A DNA stretch of 64,000 nucleotides from assembly GCA_027886865.1 (NCBI GenBank), contig JAPCJR010000008.1:29638-93637 (forward strand), read 5' to 3'. The notes below the pieces were generated by a model. The model worked only from the letters and a program-made list of their open reading frames with translations, was not told the DNA's origin and searched no databases. Origin of the DNA: Nitrososphaerota archaeon (GTDB taxonomy: Archaea; Thermoproteota; Nitrososphaeria; Nitrososphaerales; UBA183). The position numbers and the translations under genes are program-made. This document shows, piece by piece, positions 26,780-34,592 of this stretch; the stretch's first letter is position 1, and each line of letters opens with the position of its first letter.

Positions 26780-28846
26780 TCACTGGGATTGTTGGTCGGA
26801 TGTCTTGGAAGGCATGATTTTAGCAGTCGTCGCGGTCATCGTCGATGGACTCGCGCTCGAGGCTCCGGTCGTCGACTGCGAGCTGGAGTCATTACCCTCC
26901 CCATCGTCATCCATCAGTTTTGACACGTAAGGCTGCTCTTGGGGTCTCTGATAGGGGGTCGGCGGCCTGGCCCCTTCTCCCGAGAGAAGGGTGACCAGAT
27001 AGGTGGTCAAGACGGCGTTGGTCGCACCTCCCTCCTTGCCGTCGGACATGACCAAGGTTCTCGGAGTGATCACCTCTGGCTGGATGTCCTTCAGCCTGTC
27101 GAATGAGCCCAGCAGCGCGACCCTGTCCGACCCGATGACGTCGGCCTGGGCATGATAGGCGTCCGCCTGCGCCTCTCCTACTCTCCTGACAGCGGCCGCA
27201 TCGCCGTCTGCCTTGATGATCGTCGAATCTCTGTACCCTTCGGCTTGCTTGACGGCTGCCTTCGCGTTGTTAGCGTTGATCTCCACCTGCAGCGCGGCTT
27301 GGACGACCACGGGTTGCAGGTTCGCGCGCGCCGTCTTCTCTTGCACTGCGATCCTCTGCTCCTCCGCCAGGGCCTGCTGTTGGTACTGGGCCTGTTGCTG
27401 CATCGCAATCTCCTTCTGCGTCTGGGTCGCGAGCAGATTCTCGTCGACGTCTATGTATGAGATCAGCAGGTTCTGCGCCTCTACGTGGTACTTCTCGAAC
27501 TCGGTCCTGGCCTTCTCTAATGCCTCCTGTTGCAGCTGCGTTCTCGACTGGACGAACTCCAGCGCCTTCTTCTCCCCCGCGTTGTTTCTGAACGACGCGT
27601 CGATGAGAGGGTGAACAATCTGCTGGATCAGGTTGAATACCGAGCCGAACCGCGCGATGACGAAGGCGGCGTTCTCGGGGTTGATCCTGATGACCATGCG
27701 AACGTCCACCTCAAGCTGGAAGCCGTCCTTGGATGTGACCTTCAGCTGGTTGAACTGGAAGTACGAGACGCCTTGGACGGTTTGTGGCGTGAGGTATGGG
27801 TAGTCAGAGGTGTCCTTCGTCGGAGCCGCTGGTTGCCTCGACATCATGGGCGCTGAGGGCCTCTCGGTGTCCGCCCAGTCGACCATTATCGCGCTCGTGG
27901 GGACCGGATAGGCAGTGTACGCGACGGTGTTGAGGTTGTACTTGCCCGGCGCGACAGGGTCCTTCCAGATGCCCCTGGTGCTCTTGTCGGTCACGAGGAG
28001 CGTCTCCGCCTCGTGGATGTCCTCGTCCATCGTGGATGCCTGGACCCCCGAGGAGATCTCGCTCCTCTCCAGTTCCTCCCCCACGTTGGACCTGATGACA
28101 GCGACGAAGCCGGGAGGAATCTCGTAGACATCGTTCACTTTCACATTGAAGAGCAGAGTGTTGATGTAGTACTGACCAGGCTGGAGTGTGGCCAGCTGCG
28201 CGCCCCTGTACCCCCCGCTCTCGATGAAGGCCTGACCGTCTTGGAAGTAGTTGTGAGACCTCGCCGTGGGGTGGGTCGCATCCGGCGCAGCGAGAGGCTC
28301 GGGGGCCACTATGAGCTTCGAAGGCAATGGCTGCCCGTCTTGGGCGGTGATAAGCCCAATCTTCTCGGGCAGGATGAGGATTGCCTTGATCTTGGTGACG
28401 CTGAACGCCAGGGTGTTGATGCGGTAGCGCCCGGGTCTGAGTATCCCGACCTGGGGGCCTTTGTAGCCACCGTTGTCCAGAAACTTCTCGGCGTCCTGGA
28501 ATTGGTCGCATTCAATCTCGTCGCCGAGTAGCCTCCCCTTTGGGAGAGGCTTTCCGTCCACAGATTCGATGAGCCCAACCTCGTCCGAGGCGACCTCCGT
28601 GATCATCGCCTTCTTCACGCTCCAGATTATCGGGTTTCTGAAGTAGAGCCCGGGCATCAACGTGTGGGCCTGTATGCCGATTTGACCGTGCCTGGCGATA
28701 ATCTGACCTTCTGGCATCGTATTGCCTGAGAACTTTCTGATTAGAATCCCTACTTCGTTGCTCCGAATTTCGAATACTCCCTTTAGGACGAAGGCTATTA
28801 CGACTATCCCGGCGACGAGGACCAGACCTGAGATGAGGTCCACCAT
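26780..28846 (-). CDS. Large SPFH/flotillin-like membrane protein with tandem repeats
   Basis: 688 residues. One N-terminal transmembrane helix (about 5-25), then about four related beta-rich repeats (roughly 32-82, 90-157, 163-241 and 248-317), each running toward PG-Y-INT-like elements (MPGLYFRN, RPGRYRINT, QPGQYYINT, APGKYNLNT). A band-7/SPFH domain follows (about 340-470), then a long Gln/Ala-rich coiled coil (about 450-590) and a Ser/Thr-rich tail. SPFH proteins oligomerise on membranes as scaffolds. Start has a TATA-like element (28876-28884). Function unknown; it diverges from a microprotein gene. Confidence 0.8.
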   Translation of the reverse strand: MVDLISGLVLVAGIVVIAFVLKGVFEIRSNEVGILIRKFSGNTMPEGQIIARHGQIGIQAHTLMPGLYFRNPIIWSVKKAMITEVASDEVGLIESVDGKPLPKGRLLGDEIECDQFQDAEKFLDNGGYKGPQVGILRPGRYRINTLAFSVTKIKAILILPEKIGLITAQDGQPLPSKLIVAPEPLAAPDATHPTARSHNYFQDGQAFIESGGYRGAQLATLQPGQYYINTLLFNVKVNDVYEIPPGFVAVIRSNVGEELERSEISSGVQASTMDEDIHEAETLLVTDKSTRGIWKDPVAPGKYNLNTVAYTAYPVPTSAIMVDWADTERPSAPMMSRQPAAPTKDTSDYPYLTPQTVQGVSYFQFNQLKVTSKDGFQLEVDVRMVIRINPENAAFVIARFGSVFNLIQQIVHPLIDASFRNNAGEKKALEFVQSRTQLQQEALEKARTEFEKYHVEAQNLLISYIDVDENLLATQTQKEIAMQQQAQYQQQALAEEQRIAVQEKTARANLQPVVVQAALQVEINANNAKAAVKQAEGYRDSTIIKADGDAAAVRRVGEAQADAYHAQADVIGSDRVALLGSFDRLKDIQPEVITPRTLVMSDGKEGGATNAVLTTYLVTLLSGEGARPPTPYQRPQEQPYVSKLMDDDGEGNDSSSQSTTGASSASPSTMTATTAKIMPSKTSDQQSQ

Positions 28847-28980
28847 CTTCCTTCGGTTCGCAAATCCGTTTCTTCTATAAAATCATTCTGCTGACTCCCC
28901 AGGAGCGAGTTTGCACTGAACATGATGCATTCGTGGCTTCACGACTAATCCTATATGGAAGAGGATGGGAGGTTTCATCA

Positions 28981-29073
28981 ATGAGGCCTCGACGAGGTTT
29001 TGCCCATCCGTATGTGATAATCACGATACTCGTGGTCGTCATAATCGTGCTACTAGCGCTGCTCTTCCTTTGA
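28981..29073 (+). CDS. Leaderless 30-residue membrane microprotein
   Basis: ATG 28981 opens a 30-codon frame: a short basic start (MRPRRGFAHPY) followed by an unbroken hydrophobic helix of Ile, Val and Leu to the stop at 29073. A TATA-like CTATATGG at 28951-28957 lies about 27 bases before the ATG, as expected for a leaderless archaeal gene. This promoter match is the main reason for calling it real. It diverges from the SPFH gene and could be its partner or regulator (inference). No homolog recognised. Confidence 0.5.
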   Translation: MRPRRGFAHPYVIITILVVVIIVLLALLFL

Positions 29074-29206
29074 ACTCGGCTTGAAATTTGGTGGAGCCGA
29101 GCACACCTCCGCCGCTGCCCATCGCGATGTACTTGGTCCAAGTCTCGACGCGACCAGCCAGCATCCTCACTAGTCTTATAATGAACGGCACACCTCTCCG
29201 AATCTC

Positions 29207-30289
29207 TTGTCCGCGAGCAGGTCAGCAGCCAATGGCAACACCTCTCAGGCAGAGGAGAAGACCACCGCGTTCCTCCGGAAGACGTACCGGGAGCACTACT
29301 TCAGGCATCACGACGACGTCGAGATTCCGACCATGATCGCGAACAGGGAGTTCGGCTACATCCCGTTCGGGAAGGGGATGGTGAGGCACCTGTCCTACAA
29401 GTCCCCGGGGGAGCTGGCCGCCGACTTGGTGAAGCAGGCCCCGTCCTCGGTCTTCTGCTCCAACGGGACGTACTCCGACCCGACCCTGCCGATGGACGAG
29501 AAGGCGTGGAAGGGGGCCGAGCTCATCTTCGACATCGACGCGAGCTCGATCCCGACGGCCTGCAGGACCAAGCACAGCTTCTGGACCTGCAAGACGTGCG
29601 GCAAGGTCATGCGCTCCGCCGAGAGGCCGCAGCGCTGCACGAGGTGCGAAGGCACGGGCACGACTCAGCTGCACTGGAGCTGCGCGGAGTGCCTGCTCGC
29701 CACCAAGGACCACGTGTCCCGCCTGATCGGCTTCCTGACCGACGACTTTGGGGTCCCGAGCGCGGGCATCAGCGTGTATTTCTCGGGAAACAGGGGGTAT
29801 CACCTGCACGTCGACGACGAGAGGTTCGAGGCGATGGACCCCTCGGCGCGCGCCGAGGTAGCGAACTACATCAAGGGCACCGGCCTAGTCCAGCAGCAGG
29901 GGTCGGACTACGCGCCGGCCGGAGGATGGGCCGAGAGGATGGCCTCGCGGGCCAAGGACTCGCCGAGGCTGGAACGGGTGGTCGACGCCTTCGGCTCGAG
30001 AATCGACGAGTCCGTCACAACGGATATACACCGGATTTTTCGCATGCCCGGGACGTTGCACGGGAACTCCGGGTTGCTCAAGATGAGAGTACACGATCTG
30101 CAGGCCTTCAGGCCGGAGTACGACCCCGTGGTGCTCGGCGACGAGGTGGTCGCCCTTTCGGTGCAAGGCTCCCCCGCGTTCAGCCTGAAGGGGAAGACCT
30201 TCGGGCCGTATTCGTCCGAGGAGCCCGAGCTCCCGACATATGCCGCCGTCTACCTCATGACGAAAGGCCTTGGGAAGGTCCTCGACTAG
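29207..30289 (+). CDS. priS: DNA primase small (catalytic) subunit
   Basis: 360-residue catalytic subunit of the eukaryote-type primase that makes RNA primers. The catalytic ELIFDIDA motif is near residues 105-112, zinc-binding Cys pairs follow (CKTCGK, CTRCEG, CAEC), then the nucleotide-binding YFSGNRGYHLHV motif. Start is TTG 29207, with a TATA-like CTTATAA at about 29175-29181 giving a leaderless transcript. The stop is immediately followed by the ATG of GINS, a typical archaeal priS-gins operon. Confidence 0.95.
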   Translation: MSASRSAANGNTSQAEEKTTAFLRKTYREHYFRHHDDVEIPTMIANREFGYIPFGKGMVRHLSYKSPGELAADLVKQAPSSVFCSNGTYSDPTLPMDEKAWKGAELIFDIDASSIPTACRTKHSFWTCKTCGKVMRSAERPQRCTRCEGTGTTQLHWSCAECLLATKDHVSRLIGFLTDDFGVPSAGISVYFSGNRGYHLHVDDERFEAMDPSARAEVANYIKGTGLVQQQGSDYAPAGGWAERMASRAKDSPRLERVVDAFGSRIDESVTTDIHRIFRMPGTLHGNSGLLKMRVHDLQAFRPEYDPVVLGDEVVALSVQGSPAFSLKGKTFGPYSSEEPELPTYAAVYLMTKGLGKVLD

Positions 30290-30871
30290 ATGGAGAACGT
30301 ATCGACTGTCGAAAGGCTGAAGCAGGTATTGGAGTCAGAGGAGGCGTCGGAGGAGCTGACCACGATTCCCGCCGACACCTATGTCAGGCTGAGCAACTAC
30401 GCGCAGAAGCTCCGCGCGACGACAGGCTCCGGCGGCGAGGACGCCCCCGGGCGCCTTGCAAGGAAGCAACTGTGGCTTATGGAAGTGATGACCAGGCGCC
30501 TGCTCCAGGTCCGCTTGGCAAAGGCTGAGAAGGGAGCGGCGCACGAAGAAGGTCAGGCGCACTCATCCAAGAGCCTCCTGCCTGAGGAGCGATACATCGA
30601 TGACATGCTGCGGCAGCTCGCCAAGAAGGAGGAGAGGTTCCTGAAGGCCGTGGTGGACGGCCAGTCGTCGTTCTTCACCCTCGTCCAGAGGAGGGAGACG
30701 CAGAGGATGACCACGGTAAGGATTTCGAAGCGCGTCGGGGAGATAATAGGGGCGGACTTGAAGAGGTACGGGCCGTTCGAGGTGAACGACGTGGCGAGAA
30801 TCCCGATGGGGAACGCTCAGGTGATGGTTGCGGGCAAACAGGCCGTGCCCATCTCAAGCGACGAATACTAG
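30290..30871 (+). CDS. GINS complex subunit (Gins51-like)
   Basis: 193-residue subunit of the CMG-type replicative helicase. The N-terminal helical domain contains LLPEERYIDDML, and the C-terminal beta domain has the VGEIIGADLKRYGPFEVNDVA-like pattern (key residues GADLKRYGPF) typical of archaeal Gins51 (helical domain first). Its ATG directly abuts the primase stop, so the two are co-translated. It is the last gene before the first TnpB element. Confidence 0.9.
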   Translation: MENVSTVERLKQVLESEEASEELTTIPADTYVRLSNYAQKLRATTGSGGEDAPGRLARKQLWLMEVMTRRLLQVRLAKAEKGAAHEEGQAHSSKSLLPEERYIDDMLRQLAKKEERFLKAVVDGQSSFFTLVQRRETQRMTTVRISKRVGEIIGADLKRYGPFEVNDVARIPMGNAQVMVAGKQAVPISSDEY

Positions 30872-30955
30872 AAGGCGAAATCTAGTCGGACTTCTAAATC
30901 GGTCTGCCGCCTATGGGCGCTTAAATTTCATTCTCAACTCCAAAGCCGGACACCG

Positions 30956-32170
30956 ATGATACGAGCCTACGCGTTTCGTTTCTACCCAAATTCAAAGCAA
31001 TCTGAGAGGCTCGAAGAGACGCTTGAACTGTGTCGAGTGCTCTATAACGCCGCATTAGAGCAACGCAGGTATGCGCGCCACCTAGGGCAGCCAATCTCCT
31101 ATCACATCCAGCAGAACCAGCTTCCTGAGCTGAAGGGGGCACTGAAGGAGTTCAAGCAGGTTTACTCGCAGGTCTTGCAAAACGTGCTGCGGAGAGTCGA
31201 CTTTGCCTTCAAGAACTTCTTTGACAGATGCTCAAGGAGGAAGAGAGGCGAGCGAATTAAGGCTGGATATCCTAGATTCAAATCATCTTGGAGATACAAC
31301 TCATTCACGTATCCGCAAGATGGTTTCAAAATACTGCCCTCCGGTCACATCTTTCTCTCGAAGGTTGGAAAGTTGAGGGTCTTCATGCACAGGAAGATTG
31401 CAGGGGAAATCAAAACGCTCACTCTCAAGCGTGACCACGTCGGAGATTGGTTTGTGGTAGTCACCGCCAGACTTGCAGACGTCGCACAAATTCAACCAAA
31501 ATCTGCACTAGGAGTCGACATCGGACTGAAAAACCTGGTCACGTTAAGCTCAGGGGACGAAGTCGAAGCACCGAAGTTCTTCAGGGAGTCTGAACTGAAG
31601 CTGAGGCGAGCCCAGAAAGCATTCAGCCACAAGTTTCCCGGCTCGAACAACAGGAAAAAAGCCCGACTCAGGCTGGCGAAGATTCATCGAAAGATTGGAC
31701 GACAAAGAGACGACTTTCTACACAAACTTTCGAGGAATCTTGTCCGCAAGACGGACCTGCTGATTTTCGAAAATCTCCACATATCGGACATGACCAAGAA
31801 CCGAAAGCTGGCGAAGTCAATCCACGACGCTTCCTGGGGAACGCTGATCCGGTATGCTTCTTACAAGGCTTCAAGCGCCGGTAAGAAGGTGGAGCAGATA
31901 GACCCAAGAGGCACAACACAACGATGTTCAGGATGCGGAAGAAGCGTCAAGAAATCTCTGTCGGATAGGGTTCATCGGTGTCCAACTTGTGGGCTCGTCT
32001 TTGACAGGGACTTGAATGCGGCACTAAACATCCTGGACGTAGGGAGGGGCACTCCCGAACTCAAGCCTGCGGAGACGCGGCCACCGCCACCGCCACCGGA
32101 TTCCCGAGGCGAGCATCGCGCCGAGGAGGCAGGAAGCCCACGACTAGTCGTGGGAGGATGTCACGAGTAG
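30956..32170 (+). CDS. tnpB: TnpB RNA-guided nuclease of a lone IS605-type element (element 1)
   Basis: 404-residue TnpB/OrfB. RuvC-like catalytic residues are visible in LGVDIGLKN (Asp), LLIFENLHI (Glu) and FDRDLNAALNI (Asp), with a zinc finger CSGCG...CPTCG between the last two. Known TnpB proteins use an omega-RNA encoded at the element's 3' end to cut DNA. The C-terminal residues after about 365 are low-complexity and run through the right-end hairpin, consistent with the omega-RNA overlapping the gene. No tnpA is present. A CGCTTAAAT promoter-like box precedes the ATG. Inserted between GINS and tfs. Confidence 0.88.
   Translation: MIRAYAFRFYPNSKQSERLEETLELCRVLYNAALEQRRYARHLGQPISYHIQQNQLPELKGALKEFKQVYSQVLQNVLRRVDFAFKNFFDRCSRRKRGERIKAGYPRFKSSWRYNSFTYPQDGFKILPSGHIFLSKVGKLRVFMHRKIAGEIKTLTLKRDHVGDWFVVVTARLADVAQIQPKSALGVDIGLKNLVTLSSGDEVEAPKFFRESELKLRRAQKAFSHKFPGSNNRKKARLRLAKIHRKIGRQRDDFLHKLSRNLVRKTDLLIFENLHISDMTKNRKLAKSIHDASWGTLIRYASYKASSAGKKVEQIDPRGTTQRCSGCGRSVKKSLSDRVHRCPTCGLVFDRDLNAALNILDVGRGTPELKPAETRPPPPPPDSRGEHRAEEAGSPRLVVGGCHE
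32137..32164 (+). mobile_element. Right end of TnpB element 1 (terminal hairpin)
   Basis: A perfect 18-base palindrome, CCCACGACTAGTCGTGGG (32137-32154), followed by AGGATGTCAC, closely resembles the terminal hairpin and end sequence of archaeal IS605/IS1341-type elements and of omega-RNA 3' ends. The final TCA is also the complement of the tfs stop codon. Confidence 0.75.
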
Positions 32171-32508
32171 CTTCTCCAGGTATGGTTGCACTTCAGGCAC
32201 CTGTAGAACTGGGTCGGGGGCTCGTCCCCGCTGCGGGTCTGCAGGAACCACCAGTTGGCCTCGTCGTGGCCGCACTTTGGGCACTCTATCTTCGTCGTCG
32301 GGAGCGTCGAGAGCTTGCTCTCCTTCTCCCCGACCACCTTTATCGTCGGGACCTCCGAGTACTCCTCCTCGTTGACTTGGGTGACCGTCCTCCCGGCCTT
32401 GTCAGAATAGCCGCAGTTCTCGCAGAGGAGGGTGATGGTGGCTCCTCCCTTCTCGGCCTTCACTTGCTTGAGCTTTAGTCGTGTGCCACACTTGGGGCAG
32501 AACTTCAC
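32161..32508 (-). CDS. tfs: Transcription factor S (TFIIS/RPB9-like)
   Basis: 115-residue RNA-polymerase cleavage factor. An N-terminal zinc ribbon (CPKCGTRL...CENCGY), and a C-terminal ribbon with CPKCGHDEANWWFLQTRSGDEP, whose QTRSGDEP motif carries the acidic pair that enters the polymerase active site, then CLKCNHTWR. The stop codon coincides with the end of TnpB element 1. It overlaps rpoL by 4 bp and is transcribed after it. Confidence 0.95.
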   Translation of the reverse strand: MKFCPKCGTRLKLKQVKAEKGGATITLLCENCGYSDKAGRTVTQVNEEEYSEVPTIKVVGEKESKLSTLPTTKIECPKCGHDEANWWFLQTRSGDEPPTQFYRCLKCNHTWRSYS

Positions 32509-32804
32509 TCCGACCCACCACTAGTGGCCTTGGTCACGGCGTCAAGCAGCTCGTGCGAGTTGACCTGTGCCCTCTCGAGGCTGGCAATCAGGGCCTTCTC
32601 GGGCTTGATTCTCTGAGCTCTGACCTTGACGACCAGCTTCTTGATCAATGGGTGCGGAGGGAGGACGCCCGCAAACGTCACGTTCTTCTCGTCAAGCAGC
32701 TCGTGATGCACTATCTCGGCGAGCGAGTAGTCTTCCCCCGTCACTTCGACGGTGAACTCTCTGTCTTCCTTCCGAGAGACTTGAACCTGCATCTGATTTC
32801 GCAA
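32505..32804 (-). CDS. rpoL: RNA polymerase subunit L (Rpb11-like)
   Basis: 99-residue assembly subunit that pairs with RpoD. Contains the family pattern EDREFTVEVTGEDYSLAEIVHHEL, of which the core is GEDYSLAEIVHHEL, and PPHPLIKKLVVKV. A TATA-like ATTTATTAAC (about 32822-32830, minus strand) precedes it. First gene of the rpoL-tfs pair (4-bp overlap), which the two TnpB elements flank without disrupting. Confidence 0.93.
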   Translation of the reverse strand: MRNQMQVQVSRKEDREFTVEVTGEDYSLAEIVHHELLDEKNVTFAGVLPPHPLIKKLVVKVRAQRIKPEKALIASLERAQVNSHELLDAVTKATSGGSE

Positions 32805-32877
32805 CCGGGCCGCTTCGGGTTGTTAATAAATGCGTTGAGTCGACCGGAGGTGCTGTTGCATGACGTGATGAGCCTAA

Positions 32878-33108
32878 TCAGAAGCACCCATTGGGAATTG
32901 GGCGATTCCAGAACCAGATAAAATATCCGAACTCATAGACCGTTCCTACGCCAAATTGCTCGAATGAAAGCGACTGATGCCCGTCCGCGTAATACACACA
33001 TGTAGGCCCTGCAATTCCCGGAACGATTGGGAGGAGAAAGAAGAGGAGGAACGAAGCAAGAAACAAGTCCGCGCAGACGACTGCCGCAATCTTTGTTCTC
33101 CTTTTCAT
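32878..33108 (-). CDS. Small membrane or secreted protein (76 aa)
   Basis: 76 residues: basic start MKRRTK, one strong hydrophobic segment (about 8-32) that may be a signal anchor or uncleaved signal peptide, then a short external part rich in aromatic residues with two Cys. No family recognised. A TATA-like CCTAAATAATTC (minus strand) about 27 bases before the ATG supports a leaderless gene. That promoter lies inside a degraded transposase fragment. Base composition is less GC-rich than the neighbours, suggesting recent arrival. Confidence 0.45.
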   Translation of the reverse strand: MKRRTKIAAVVCADLFLASFLLFFLLPIVPGIAGPTCVYYADGHQSLSFEQFGVGTVYEFGYFIWFWNRPIPNGCF

Positions 33109-33230
33109 GGATGCCCGTTGGCTTCGGAATTATTTAGGGCCTCCGTCAGCAACTCCTTCCAGCCCTTCGGGCTTAGTTCTGCCACTTGAGCGGGGGTCTG
33201 TCCTTCGAAGGCCGCGTACGGCTTCACGAA
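33105..33230 (-). pseudogene. C-terminal remnant of a DDE transposase
   Basis: Minus-strand frame of about 40 codons after an in-frame TAG, reading KFVKPYAAFEGQTPAQVAEL, then W-K-E-L-L. This resembles the end of IS6/IS240-type and related DDE transposases (N-F-x-RPH-x-x-L-x-G-x-TPAE-x-A). Nothing else of the gene is visible and no terminal repeats were found. Its stop overlaps the ATG of the 76-residue membrane protein. Called on motif resemblance alone. Confidence 0.4.
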
Positions 33231-33316
33231 CTTCTAGGGACTCCTATTCGGCTCTACTAGAACCAAGACTCTAGTGCGGGATAGCCGCTTAAATAACAAA
33301 CACCTGTTTTCTTGTG

Positions 33317-34552
33317 ATGCTGGCTAGAAAGTCCGTAAAGCAGAGGTTTCGGCCAAGCACCCAAGTTCTTTCCCTCATGGAAGACTTCCGGCAGATGACA
33401 AACGACTGCATACGAATCGGGCTGACGCTCGAGGAGAATGGCCGACCCCCCTCGATGAGAAGGCTGTCGCTCTCTTCGTATGGGCGCCTTGGGCATTACG
33501 GCGGATACTCAAAGTACCTGCTCACTGCAATTTCGAAAGCCGCGGGCATTCTCTCGGCCAGGGCCAAGTCTATCAAGCGGGGATTTCGCACGAAGACTCC
33601 TTACCTCTCAAAACCAATGCTCGTGTCTTGTTACGGTTTCAGGATTGAGGATCGCAAACTGGTATTCCACATCGATGCTAAAAGATGCGTGCCGATTCCA
33701 CTCAACGACAACACCCTCAAAGTCCTGTCAAAACCAGGCCTAACAATTCGTTCGTTCACTATAACCGACAATTCTATCTCGCTCTGCATCTCGAAAGAGG
33801 TTTCTCAGCCAACGCATAGTGAGCTCAAAGGGATGGTTGGGATAGATAGAAATCTCAGAAACATTGCCGTAGGCAACGAGGACACGATAGTTTTCTACGA
33901 CATAGCCAAGGCCCCGGAAATTGCGGAGATGACGAGAAGCATCGGCAGATCGTTCAAACGCAGCGATTTGAGAATCAAACGACAGGTAGAGTCGAAATAT
34001 GGTACAAGACGGAAGGAGCGAGTCCACCAGATTATTCATCGCGTCAGCAAGAAAATCGTCAGAGACGCAAAGACCAGCGAACAGGCAATCGTCTTCGAGG
34101 ATATCACAGGCATCCGCAGTCTCTACCGAAGAGGCAATGGTCAGAGCAGGAACTACAGAAGCAAGATGAACTCATGGCCATTCTTCGAGATTAAGAGACA
34201 GGTGGAATACAAGGCTGCATGGGAGGGCGTGCCAGTAGTCACCCTGACCAGGGGTGAGACCAGAGGAACCACGATGGATTGTCCACGATGCGGGGAGAGA
34301 CTCCAAGTGCCAATCCGAGGCGACAGCGAGCACTATCGCCAATTGTGGTGCGGAAAATGTGGGAGATGGGCTGACAGGGACCTCATAGCTGTCCTGAACA
34401 TCTCTCGCAGAGGGCGGTTGAGGTTCGACCGTTCTTCACGGCAAGGCGAGGCAAATGAAGCGGTGAAGGGGAACGCGGAACACGAAGGAGAGCCGCTAAT
34501 CCTCCGAGTCGATGCCTCGAAATCGCGTCCACGAGACGCGATAGAATCTTAA
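33317..34552 (+). CDS. tnpB: TnpB-family nuclease of a lone element (element 2)
   Basis: 411 residues from ATG 33317 (GTG 33314 is possible). A TATA-like GCTTAAATAAC 25 bases upstream makes it leaderless. RuvC-like residues: VGIDRNLRNIAVG (Asp), IVFEDITGI (Glu), WADRDLIAVLN (Asp), with a zinc finger CPRCGER...CGKCGR. It belongs to a different TnpB branch from element 1 and is closely related to element 3 at 50.2 kb. No tnpA. Catalytic residues are intact, so it may be active. Lies between the transposase remnant and csl4. Confidence 0.82.
   Translation: MLARKSVKQRFRPSTQVLSLMEDFRQMTNDCIRIGLTLEENGRPPSMRRLSLSSYGRLGHYGGYSKYLLTAISKAAGILSARAKSIKRGFRTKTPYLSKPMLVSCYGFRIEDRKLVFHIDAKRCVPIPLNDNTLKVLSKPGLTIRSFTITDNSISLCISKEVSQPTHSELKGMVGIDRNLRNIAVGNEDTIVFYDIAKAPEIAEMTRSIGRSFKRSDLRIKRQVESKYGTRRKERVHQIIHRVSKKIVRDAKTSEQAIVFEDITGIRSLYRRGNGQSRNYRSKMNSWPFFEIKRQVEYKAAWEGVPVVTLTRGETRGTTMDCPRCGERLQVPIRGDSEHYRQLWCGKCGRWADRDLIAVLNISRRGRLRFDRSSRQGEANEAVKGNAEHEGEPLILRVDASKSRPRDAIES
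34523..34541 (+). mobile_element. Terminal hairpin of TnpB element 2
   Basis: TCGCGTC (34523-34529), a 5-base loop, and GACGCGA (34535-34541) form a perfect 7-bp stem just after a conserved GTCGATGCCTCGAAA. Element 3 has a different stem at the same place, so this is probably the structured right end or omega-RNA 3' hairpin. Confidence 0.45.
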
Positions 34553-34592
34553 TAAGCTATCTGCGCGTATTTTGCGAACGACTGCGGGAGCC

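Noticed and set aside
28875..29141. Minus-strand frame of 88 codons between the SPFH gene and priS
   Set aside because: No promoter or motif, and it is antisense to the better-supported microprotein.
29506..30528. 340-codon plus-strand frame over priS and GINS
   Set aside because: Arg/Gly-rich shadow of two well-supported genes in another frame.
32040..32170. Precise omega-RNA annotation for element 1
   Set aside because: The 3' hairpin is recognisable, but the 5' end of the RNA cannot be set from sequence alone, so only the terminal hairpin was annotated.
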